A stretch of 64,000 nt of DNA, taken from positions 1 to 64,000 of the forward strand of contig CALALX010000059.1 in assembly GCA_937925635.1 (NCBI GenBank), written 5' to 3'. A program made the position numbers and the translations under genes. Under the pieces are notes generated by a model. That model saw nothing but the letters and a program-made list of their open reading frames with translations. It was not told the DNA's origin and searched no databases. This stretch comes from an uncultured Caulobacter sp. (GTDB lineage Bacteria; Pseudomonadota; Alphaproteobacteria; Caulobacterales; Caulobacteraceae). Positions 1 to 7,563 of this stretch are shown piece after piece. Within the stretch, counting starts at the first letter, position 1. Each line of letters opens with the position of its first letter.

Positions 1-114
1 CACCGTCGGGGCGTCGCGAACCTGCTACGGCGAGGCGACGGCGAAGGTCGGGGCCTCAGTTGCGCAGCACGGGCCGAAAGGATCCGCTGCGGAGTACAGC
101 ACCCCGTCGGACGG

Positions 115-1455
115 GTGAGGTTTACCGGCAGGACCCAGAAGACGTTGAGCTCCGAGCTTCTTCGCCTATTCCGTAAAGCGGACAATTTGGAGCGCGCTTG
201 GCGAGTTATCCAAGAGAACGGTCGCATGTCACCATCGGACGACGTGAGGCTTGAGATCGAGGCGTTTGCCAATGATGCGCCGCGTCGAATCCGCTCACTG
301 CAGGCCCGTCTCGCCAAGCGAACCTTTCGATTTGCCAAGGCGAAGGGGCTTGCGATCGAGAAGCGTGACAGCAAGGGCAAGAAGACCGGCAAAATTCGTC
401 CCATTGTTCTCGCGCCTGTAGAATCCAGGATTGTCCAACGGGCCTTGCTGAATGTGCTGCTGGATGTGCCGACGCTAAAGCCCTTCGCGCATACTCCCTA
501 CAGCTTCGGTGGAATTCGGAGCGAGCGCCGACGCGGAGATGAACGCCAGCACAGAGCGGCGGCCGTGTCGGCCGTGCCTGCCGCGATTAAGGCTGTGCTC
601 GAAGCGATTGGCAGGGGCGGGCGGTTCGTCGCTTGCGCTGACATCAGCGGCTTCTTCACGAAGGTCCCTAAGGCCTATGTCCTCGAAATCATCTCGTCGG
701 CAGTTGAGGATGAAGAGTTCGTCGCCTTCCTGGAGAAGGCGATCGAGGTCGAGCTCTCAAACCTTGCTGCGTTGCGAGAGCTGTCCAGCGAGTTTCCCAC
801 CGAAAGTCTGGGAGTCGCTCAGGGCAATTCTCTTTCACCACTACTCGGAAACATCTGCCTGGCCGAATTCGACGGCGTCATGAATGAAGGAGACTGTTCC
901 TGCATCCGCTACATTGATGACTTCATCATCGTCGCGCCGACCTTGAGCGCAGCCAACGCCCGACTTCGCAAAGCTAAGGCATTGCTAGGCGCGTTAGGCA
1001 TGGAGCTGTCGTCGGAGAAGAGCCATCTCGGCGGGGTCTCCATAGCAAGCGGCTTCACGTTCTTGGGCATCAGCATCGTGCCTGGGCTGATCCGGCCCAG
1101 CGCCAAAGCGCAGGTCAAATTCTTGGCCAGTTTGGACAAGCTCGTAGCTGGTGCTCGCTCGGCGTTCAGGGGCACGCTCAATGGCCAGCCCCTCGCGCAT
1201 TCCCAAGCACTAATCGCAACGCTTCGCCGCATAGACGGCATGGTCGATGGATGGGGAAAGCACTACTGGTTCTGCAACGATACTCAGACGATGGCGAACC
1301 TAGATCGCGCAGTTTCATTGCGTCTGCGAGAGGTGCTCGGCTCGTACAGTGAGGTGCGCAGGGGCCTTGCCGAGGGACAGCGCGGAATCTTGCTCGGGGT
1401 GTCTCAGCTCGCTAGCGCAGAGCGTGAGCCTTTCACCTATCCGAGCGTCACCTAG
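115..1455 (+). CDS. Stand-alone reverse transcriptase (group II-like or defence-type), no intron RNA seen
   Basis: RNA-directed DNA polymerase of about 446 residues. Visible motifs: RT1-2 region IRPIVLAPVESRIVQRA, catalytic Asp176 in CADISGFF, QGNSLSPLLGN from Gln236, the active site YIDD at 266-269, and a thumb-like GWGKHYW near 380 as in group II intron RTs. There is no DNA-binding or endonuclease domain, and no intron domain V/VI-like structure follows, since putR begins 7 bases after the stop. The gene is lower in GC than its neighbours, which suggests horizontal transfer. The start is uncertain: GTG at 115 lies in a small hairpin (100-117), and the frame is open back to base 1, so the CDS may begin upstream of the window. 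Group II-like domesticated RT (G2L class) or a DRT/unknown-group defence RT are both possible; I cannot assign the clade. Confidence 0.85.
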   Translation: MRFTGRTQKTLSSELLRLFRKADNLERAWRVIQENGRMSPSDDVRLEIEAFANDAPRRIRSLQARLAKRTFRFAKAKGLAIEKRDSKGKKTGKIRPIVLAPVESRIVQRALLNVLLDVPTLKPFAHTPYSFGGIRSERRRGDERQHRAAAVSAVPAAIKAVLEAIGRGGRFVACADISGFFTKVPKAYVLEIISSAVEDEEFVAFLEKAIEVELSNLAALRELSSEFPTESLGVAQGNSLSPLLGNICLAEFDGVMNEGDCSCIRYIDDFIIVAPTLSAANARLRKAKALLGALGMELSSEKSHLGGVSIASGFTFLGISIVPGLIRPSAKAQVKFLASLDKLVAGARSAFRGTLNGQPLAHSQALIATLRRIDGMVDGWGKHYWFCNDTQTMANLDRAVSLRLREVLGSYSEVRRGLAEGQRGILLGVSQLASAEREPFTYPSVT

Positions 1456-1461
1456 GCCCCC

Positions 1462-1917
1462 TCACACCCCCATCACCACCGTACTCTTCACCTCCTCCAG
1501 CACCGCGTACGTCCGCGTCTCGCGCACGCCCGGCAGGTTGACCAGGGTCTCCCCGAGAAACGACCGGTACGCCGCCATGTCCGAGACGCGGGCCTTGATC
1601 AGGTAGTCGAAGCCTCCCGCCACCATGTGGCACTCGAGGATCTCCGGCGTCCGCCGCACCGTGGCGGCGAATTTGTCGAAGACGTCGGCGGTGGTGCGGT
1701 CGAGCTGCAGCTCGACGAAGATCAGCAGGGCGCGGTCGATCTTCTCCGGGTCGAGCAGGGCGGCGAAGCCGAGGATGAAGCCGCGCTCGCGCAGCCGCCT
1801 GAAGCGGTCGTGGCAGGCGGCGGGGGAGAGGCCGACCGCGGCGGCCAGGTCCTGGTTGGTGATGCGGCCGTCCTGCTGCAGCACGCGCAACATGCGGCGG
1901 TCGATCTCGTCCAGCAT
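1462..1917 (-). CDS. putR: Lrp/AsnC-family regulator, likely the proline-catabolism activator PutR
   Basis: A 152-residue Lrp/AsnC protein. The N-terminal helix-turn-helix (about 5-60, DGRITNQDLAAAVGLSPAAC) is followed by the ligand-binding RAM domain (about 70-148). I chose the ATG at 1917 because it gives the usual Lrp start MLDEIDRRML; an in-frame upstream extension is open but unlike the family. It is divergent from putA, with 137 bases between the two starts containing a palindrome. In alphaproteobacteria such as Rhodobacter and Agrobacterium, PutR is a proline-responsive Lrp-type activator of putA. The PutA here lacks the DNA-binding domain of enterobacterial PutA, which fits control by this separate regulator. 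The role is inferred from position and family. Confidence 0.85.
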   Translation of the reverse strand: MLDEIDRRMLRVLQQDGRITNQDLAAAVGLSPAACHDRFRRLRERGFILGFAALLDPEKIDRALLIFVELQLDRTTADVFDKFAATVRRTPEILECHMVAGGFDYLIKARVSDMAAYRSFLGETLVNLPGVRETRTYAVLEEVKSTVVMGV

Positions 1918-1957
1918 CGTCGATGATCCTTCGGCGAGAGTGGCTATTTGCGTGAAA

Positions 1958-1983
1958 GGATACGGTTGCAGCCGCAACTATCC
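1958..1983. promoter_or_regulatory. Palindrome between putR and putA, candidate PutR operator
   Basis: Nested inverted repeat: GGATA (1958-1962) pairs with TATCC (1979-1983), and GTTGC (1965-1969) pairs with GCAAC (1974-1978), around a 4-base centre. The left arm has two extra bases. It sits midway between the divergent starts at 1917 and 2055, where an Lrp-type regulator would bind. No binding consensus was checked. Confidence 0.45.
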
Positions 1984-2054
1984 AAGCACATTCGCCGCGA
2001 CCGCAGGCATAACCGGACAATCTTCAGACAACCTGTTCCGGGTCCCGCCCGCCG

Positions 2055-5000
2055 ATGCGCAAGCCTTCCCCCCTCGTCGCGGCCCGCGCCGCCATCGCGC
2101 CGCTGTATCGCGCGCCGGAGCCCGTGCGGCTGGCGGCGCTGATCCCGCACGCCCGCCTCGACGGCCCCGGCCGGGCCCGGGTCGAGCGGCAGGCGAAGAT
2201 CCTTCTGGCCGACCTGCGCAAGGCGGGCACGGACGGCTGGGTCGAGCGCTTCCTGCAGGAATACAGCCTGACCACGGAGGAGGGGGTGGCCCTGCTGTCG
2301 CTGGCCGAGGCCTACCTGCGCGTGCCCGACCCGCTGACGGCCGCCGACCTGGTGCGCGACAAGCTCGGCCGCGCCGACTGGAAGGCGCACAAGGGCGCGT
2401 CCGACTCCGTGCTGGTCAACTCCGCCACCCTCGGCCTGATCCTGGCCCGCAGCCTGATGGACGACGAGGCCGGCGCCCTGAAGAAGCTGGTCGCGCGGAT
2501 GGGCGAGCCGGCCATCCTGACCGCCGTCGGCGTCGCCATGCAGATGATGGGCGAGGCCTTCGTGCTGGGCCGCGACATCGGCGAAGCGCTGAAGCGCGCC
2601 GACCGCGGCGGCGCGGCGGCCTTCCGGCACAGCTTCGACATGCTGGGCGAGGCGGCCAAGACCGCGGCCGACGCCGAGCGTTACCTGCAGGCCTATTTCG
2701 ACGCCATCCGGGCCGTCGGCGCCTCTGAAGGGCGCAAGGGCGAGATGGTCGCCCGCGACAGCGTGTCGGTGAAGCTGTCGGCCATCCATCCCCGCTACGA
2801 GACGGCCAAGGACAAGACGGCCGTCGCCGAGCTGGTCGAGCGCACCCTTCGGCTGGCGCGGATCGCCAAGAGCATGGGCATCGGCCTGACCATCGACGCC
2901 GAGGAGGCCGAGCGGCTGGAGATGAGCCTCGACATCATCGAGGCCGTCGCCCGCGATCCGGACCTGAAGGGCTGGGACGGCCTGGGCATGGCCGTGCAGG
3001 CCTACCAGCGCCGCGCGCCGGCCGTGATCGCCTGGGTCAACGAACTGGGCTTGGAGACGGGCCGCCGCATCACCGTGCGCCTGGTCAAGGGCGCCTACTG
3101 GGACAGCGAGATCAAGCGCGGCCAGGAACGCGGCCTGCCGGACTATCCGGTGTTCACGCGCAAGGCGGCGACCGACGTCAGCTATCTGGCCTGCGCGAGG
3201 GCGATGCTGGCCTCGCCCGGCATCTATCCGGCCTTCGCCACCCACAACGCCCTGACCGTGTCGACCATCCTGGACTGGGCCGGCGATCGGCGGGACTTCG
3301 AGTTCCAGCGCCTGCACGGCATGGGCGGCGGCCTCTATGAGCGGCTGATCGCCGAGAAGGGCGTGGCCGCCCGCGTCTATGCGCCGGTCGGCGGCTACCG
3401 CGACCTGCTGGCCTACCTCGTGCGCCGCCTGCTCGAGAACGGGGCCAACACCAGCTTCGTCCACCAGATCGCCGACGAGAGCATCTCCGACGAGGAACTG
3501 CTCGCCGACCCCGTCGCCATCGTCGAGGCCGCCGGCCTCCAACCGCACAGCAAGATCCCGAACCCCATGGACCTCTACGCCCCCGAGCGCCGCAACTCCG
3601 CCGGCATCGACCTGACCGACCGCGCCGTGGTCGACGCCCTGACCGCCGAGATGGCCAAGGTCTGGGCCAAGTCCTACCACGGCGCCGCCTTCGTCGACGG
3701 CGCGGACACCGCCGCCCGCTCGGTCCCGGTCACCGATCCGGCCGACCATCGCCGCGTCGTCGGCCAGATCGTCGAGGCCGACCTGGAGACCGTGGATCGC
3801 GCCATCGCCCTGGCCCACAAGCGCCAGCCGGCCTGGGCCGCGACGCCGGTCGTCGAGCGCGCCGCCGTGCTCGACCGTCTGGCCGACCTGCTCGAGCGGG
3901 ACCGCGTGAAGCTGATGGCGCTGTGCGTGCGCGAAGCCGGCAAGACCATCCCCGACGCCCTGGCGGAGATCCGCGAGGCCGTCGACTTCTGCCGCTACTA
4001 CGCCGCCCGCGCCCGCGAGACCTTCGTCCCCGTGGCGCTGCCCGGACCGACGGGCGAGAAGAACGAGCTGGTCATGGCCGGCCGCGGCGTGTTCGCCGCG
4101 ATCAGCCCGTGGAACTTCCCGCTGGCCATCTTCCTTGGCCAAGTGACCGCCGCGCTGGTCGCCGGCAACGCCGTGGTCGCCAAGCCCGCGCCGCAGACGC
4201 CGCTGATCGCCCACGCCGCCGCCGAGTTGCTGGACGAGGCGGGCGTCCCGGCCGGCGTGTTCGCGCTGCTGCCGGGCGGTCCCGAGATCGGCCAGGCGAT
4301 GACCGCCGACGTCCGCGTCATGGGCGTGGTCTTCACCGGCTCGACCGGCACGGCCCGCAAGATCGCCCGCACCCTGCTTGAGGACGACCGCCGCCCGCTG
4401 GTGCCGCTGATCGCCGAGACCGGCGGCCTCAACGCCATGATCGTCGACTCAACGGCCCTGCCGGAGCAGGTGGTCAACGACGTGATCATCTCGGCCTTCC
4501 AGAGCGCCGGCCAGCGCTGCTCGGCCCTGCGCCTGCTCTGCCTGCAAGAAGACATCGCCGAGAAGGTGATGGAGATGCTCAAGGGCGCGATGGCCGAGCT
4601 GACGATCGGCGATCCCGGCGACATCGCCACCGATGTCGGCCCGGTGATCGACGAGGCCGCGCAGGGCGTGCTGAACGCCCACATCGAGGCTAACAAGGCC
4701 CGCGTCGTCCACCAACTGGCGCTGCCGGAGCAAACGAAGACCGGGACCTTCGTGGCCCCGACCATCATCCGCCTCGACCGCGTCGAGGACCTGACCAGGG
4801 AGGTGTTCGGCCCGGTGCTGCACGTGGTGACCTGGAAGGCCGGCCAGCTCGACCAGCTGGTCGAGCGGATCAACGCCTCGGGCTACGGCCTGACCATGGG
4901 CCTGCACAGCCGCATCGGCGAGGCCGCCGACACGGTCCGCGAGAAGGCGAAGGTGGGCAACCTCTACGTCAATCGCTCGATGATCGGCGCCGTCGTCGGC

Positions 5001-5150
5001 GTCCAGCCGTTCGGCGGCGAAGGCCTCAGCGGCACCGGCCCCAAGGCCGGCGGCCCGCACTACCTGGCCCGCTTCGCCGTCGAGCGCACGGTGTCGGTGG
5101 ACACGACGAGCGCCGGCGGCAACGCGACGCTGCTCAGCCTGGAGGATTGA
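2055..5150 (+). CDS. putA: Bifunctional proline dehydrogenase / L-glutamate gamma-semialdehyde dehydrogenase
   Basis: Oxidises proline to glutamate in two steps, passing the intermediate between an FAD-dependent PRODH barrel (about residues 150-480; RLVKGAYWDSEIKRGQERG, FATHNALTV and RRLLENGANTSFVHQ visible) and an NAD-dependent aldehyde dehydrogenase (about 540-1000). The ALDH catalytic Cys822 lies in QSAGQRCSALR, with Glu788 in ETGG. At 1,031 residues it is the short PutA type, without the N-terminal ribbon-helix-helix domain of E. coli PutA, so it should be a membrane-associated enzyme and not its own repressor. Start MRKPSPLVAARAAI follows the divergent control region shared with putR. 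It converges with the GGDEF-EAL gene, leaving 6 bases between stops. Confidence 0.97.
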   Translation: MRKPSPLVAARAAIAPLYRAPEPVRLAALIPHARLDGPGRARVERQAKILLADLRKAGTDGWVERFLQEYSLTTEEGVALLSLAEAYLRVPDPLTAADLVRDKLGRADWKAHKGASDSVLVNSATLGLILARSLMDDEAGALKKLVARMGEPAILTAVGVAMQMMGEAFVLGRDIGEALKRADRGGAAAFRHSFDMLGEAAKTAADAERYLQAYFDAIRAVGASEGRKGEMVARDSVSVKLSAIHPRYETAKDKTAVAELVERTLRLARIAKSMGIGLTIDAEEAERLEMSLDIIEAVARDPDLKGWDGLGMAVQAYQRRAPAVIAWVNELGLETGRRITVRLVKGAYWDSEIKRGQERGLPDYPVFTRKAATDVSYLACARAMLASPGIYPAFATHNALTVSTILDWAGDRRDFEFQRLHGMGGGLYERLIAEKGVAARVYAPVGGYRDLLAYLVRRLLENGANTSFVHQIADESISDEELLADPVAIVEAAGLQPHSKIPNPMDLYAPERRNSAGIDLTDRAVVDALTAEMAKVWAKSYHGAAFVDGADTAARSVPVTDPADHRRVVGQIVEADLETVDRAIALAHKRQPAWAATPVVERAAVLDRLADLLERDRVKLMALCVREAGKTIPDALAEIREAVDFCRYYAARARETFVPVALPGPTGEKNELVMAGRGVFAAISPWNFPLAIFLGQVTAALVAGNAVVAKPAPQTPLIAHAAAELLDEAGVPAGVFALLPGGPEIGQAMTADVRVMGVVFTGSTGTARKIARTLLEDDRRPLVPLIAETGGLNAMIVDSTALPEQVVNDVIISAFQSAGQRCSALRLLCLQEDIAEKVMEMLKGAMAELTIGDPGDIATDVGPVIDEAAQGVLNAHIEANKARVVHQLALPEQTKTGTFVAPTIIRLDRVEDLTREVFGPVLHVVTWKAGQLDQLVERINASGYGLTMGLHSRIGEAADTVREKAKVGNLYVNRSMIGAVVGVQPFGGEGLSGTGPKAGGPHYLARFAVERTVSVDTTSAGGNATLLSLED

Positions 5151-5156
5151 CGGGCG

Positions 5157-7370
5157 TCAGGCGGCGAGCGCCATAGGCGACGTCCCGCCGCTCCGCAACG
5201 CCTCGATCTCGTCGGCGCTGACCGGCGCGCTGTAGAGGTACCCCTGGATTTCGTTGCAGCCGGCGGCCCGCAGTCGGCGACGCTGTTCCTCGGTCTCCAC
5301 GCCCTCGGCGATCACCGCCAGGCCGAGCGACCTGGCCATGCTGACGATGGCGCCGATCATGGCGTCCGCGCCCTTGTCGACGCCCAGGTTGACCACGAAC
5401 GATCGGTCGATCTTGATCTTGCTGATCGGGAACCGCTTCAGGTAGCCGAGGTTCGAGTAGCCCGTGCCGAAGTCGTCGAGCGCCAGGCTGAAGCCGAGGT
5501 CGCGGAGCGCCTGCAGGGTCGACTGCGTTTCGTGGTCGTCGCTGAGCAGCAGGTTCTCGGTGATCTCCAGCTCGAAGCGCCGAGGATCGACCCGCAGGCG
5601 GCGGACGAGCGTGTTCACCGAGGTCACGAAGCCGGGCGACCGTAGCTGCAGGGCCGAGACGTTGATCGCCACCTTGATGCCCTTCCACCGGCGGCTGTCC
5701 TGGAACGCGTGCGCGATCGTGTAGAGGCCGAGTTCGCCAATCAGGCCGCATTCCTCGGCGATCTGCACGAAATAGGCCGGCGAGATCTGACCGCGTTCGG
5801 GGTGGCGCCAGCGCACCAGCGCCTCGACGCCGGTCATCACGCCGTTGGTCTTCACCTGGGGCTGGTAGACCATGTCCAGTTCGCCGTTCGCCAGGGCGTT
5901 GCGCAGGTCGGTTTCCAGCGCCCGTCGGGTCTTCGCCGAGGTATCCATCCCGGCTTCGAAGAAGCCGAAGTCGCTGCCCACGCTATCCGTTCGGGTGCGG
6001 CTCATAGCCAGGTCCGCCTGCCGCAGCACCTCGACGCTTTCGACCGATCCATCCGTGACCAGCTTCACGCCGATCACCAGTTCGATGAACACCGGACTGA
6101 TGTCGACGTCGAAGGGCGCCTCGAACTGCGCGAACAATTGACGCGCAAGGTCGGCCGAGTCCTCGGCGCTGGCCTGCGCCTGCACGATGGCGAACTCGTC
6201 CGGACCAAGCCTCGCCAGCTTGTCGCCCGGCCGGACGCAGCTCGCCAGGCGACGCGCGACCTCCTCGATCAGCTGGTCGCACAGATGGTGCCCGTACAGA
6301 TCGTTGAGCTCCTTGAAGCGCCGCAGATCGAGGCTCAGCACCGCGAAGGTCTGCGAAGGGTCGCGGCGAAGGGCTTCCAGGGACGTTTCGAGCCGCTCGA
6401 GGAGCCAGGCGCGATTGGGAAGGCCGGTCAGTGGATCGAAGAAGGCGAGGTGGGTGGCCCGCGCTTCGCTGGCGGTCAGGCCGCGCGCCACCTTGTGGGC
6501 CCGGCGGTTGAGCAGAAGCGCGACCAGCGCCAGGGCGATCAGCAGGCCCGCGATCGGCATGCCGACCTTGTCGATGAGCACGGCGCCCGGCTTCTGCGGC
6601 GTCCAGTCGACGGTTGCGATGTAGGCCCCGGTCGGCGACAGCAACGGCACATGCGCTTCACCCGGCTCTGTGCGCGAGTCGGCCCGGTGAACGTGAAGGT
6701 CCTCCAGCAGGAACCGCTCGCCGACGGAGTCCATGAGCCGGTTGTCCACCCGCAGGGCGGTGATCACCACCGGCGCCCTGCGCCCGGTCAGGCGCGCGTG
6801 ACCGAAGGCCGGCTGCAAGAGGGTCGCGCTGAGGATGTAGAGGTCGTCTCCGACAGCGCCGAGGCCGCTGGCATGGATCGGCGCCTCGGCGCGGTTCGCC
6901 GAGGCCGGGTGGCGGCTCGCCTCCGTTGCGCGCACCTCGGCGAGGATCGGGGCTGCGGCGGTCGCGAAATGGCGCTCTATGGCGCCCGCGTCCCTCAGGT
7001 CGCCGCGGGCGCCGTAGAGCGGGCGGTTGTCCGCGTCGAGCACGAGGGCGGCGTCGAATTGGCCGACGACGGTGAGGAGATGGCCGATGTTCTCTTCCGC
7101 CCAGGAGGCATTGTAGCGGTTATCCAGGTTGCGGACGGCATCGTCCCAGACCACCTGGGCGACGGCCTTCTGTCCGGTTTCGACGACGACATACTTGATG
7201 CCGTTGGCGACGATGGCTTCCTCGCGCTGGCGTGCGACGTCATCGAAGTGATGGGCGAGATTGAGCAGGGCGCCGAAGATCAGCGCAAGGATCGTGGCCG
7301 CCAGAAACGCCAGCGGCCAAAACAGATCGCCTTTGACACGTTCCAGTCTCATCGCCCGCCGCCCATCCAT
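5157..7370 (-). CDS. Membrane-bound GGDEF-EAL protein with periplasmic CHASE4-like sensor; probable c-di-GMP phosphodiesterase
   Basis: About 737 residues. N-terminal membrane helix (about 15-37), a periplasmic CHASE4-like domain (about 55-240, KYVVVETGQKAVAQVVWDD), a second helix (about 265-285), GGDEF (about 300-455) and EAL (about 475-725). The GGDEF signature is degenerate, GPDEF at 389-393, so cyclase activity is doubtful. The EAL domain keeps the expected residues: EALVRW (Glu516), INVSALQLRS, ELEITE, DDFGTGYSNL and the K-I-D-RSFV stretch. The parsimonious reading is a phosphodiesterase whose GGDEF domain may bind GTP or act as a regulator. An alternative start at 7352 (MRLERVKG) has a purine-rich region just upstream. 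Nothing nearby names the sensed signal. Confidence 0.92.
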   Translation of the reverse strand: MDGRRAMRLERVKGDLFWPLAFLAATILALIFGALLNLAHHFDDVARQREEAIVANGIKYVVVETGQKAVAQVVWDDAVRNLDNRYNASWAEENIGHLLTVVGQFDAALVLDADNRPLYGARGDLRDAGAIERHFATAAAPILAEVRATEASRHPASANRAEAPIHASGLGAVGDDLYILSATLLQPAFGHARLTGRRAPVVITALRVDNRLMDSVGERFLLEDLHVHRADSRTEPGEAHVPLLSPTGAYIATVDWTPQKPGAVLIDKVGMPIAGLLIALALVALLLNRRAHKVARGLTASEARATHLAFFDPLTGLPNRAWLLERLETSLEALRRDPSQTFAVLSLDLRRFKELNDLYGHHLCDQLIEEVARRLASCVRPGDKLARLGPDEFAIVQAQASAEDSADLARQLFAQFEAPFDVDISPVFIELVIGVKLVTDGSVESVEVLRQADLAMSRTRTDSVGSDFGFFEAGMDTSAKTRRALETDLRNALANGELDMVYQPQVKTNGVMTGVEALVRWRHPERGQISPAYFVQIAEECGLIGELGLYTIAHAFQDSRRWKGIKVAINVSALQLRSPGFVTSVNTLVRRLRVDPRRFELEITENLLLSDDHETQSTLQALRDLGFSLALDDFGTGYSNLGYLKRFPISKIKIDRSFVVNLGVDKGADAMIGAIVSMARSLGLAVIAEGVETEEQRRRLRAAGCNEIQGYLYSAPVSADEIEALRSGGTSPMALAA

Positions 7371-7447
7371 GACAGGCGGCCAATCTCAGGCGGGCATACC
7401 TAACGAACATGGAATAGAGATCGGACTGTTCAGGGTATTGGGCCGAA

Positions 7448-7505
7448 AAATATCCCCATTTCGAGGCCCTTCTGAAATCCGGTGCTCGAAATGGGGCAGA
7501 TATTT
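7448..7505 (-). terminator. Intrinsic terminator of the 7564-9798 receptor gene
   Basis: Perfect 12-bp inverted repeat, CCCCATTTCGAG (7454-7465) against CTCGAAATGGGG (7485-7496). On the minus strand the stem is followed by ATATTTTT, a U-rich tail. The arms extend by AAATAT/ATATTT with a 3-base bulge. It lies 58 bases past the receptor stop and before the start of the next minus-strand gene. Confidence 0.7.
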
Positions 7506-7563
7506 ACTTCGCTTAACCTTGCGCCGCGCCACCCGATCAAGGCGCGCCAGCGGCTGCCTGCCG

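Noticed and set aside
1..1455. Diversity-generating retroelement or group II intron
   Set aside because: The RT carries QGNSLSP, not the DGR-type motif, and no template/variable repeat pair or intron domain V/VI could be seen; putR starts 7 bases after the stop.
1944..4214. Long antisense frame opposite putA
   Set aside because: Gly/Asp/His-rich composition typical of the shadow of a high-GC gene; putA is clearly the coding strand.
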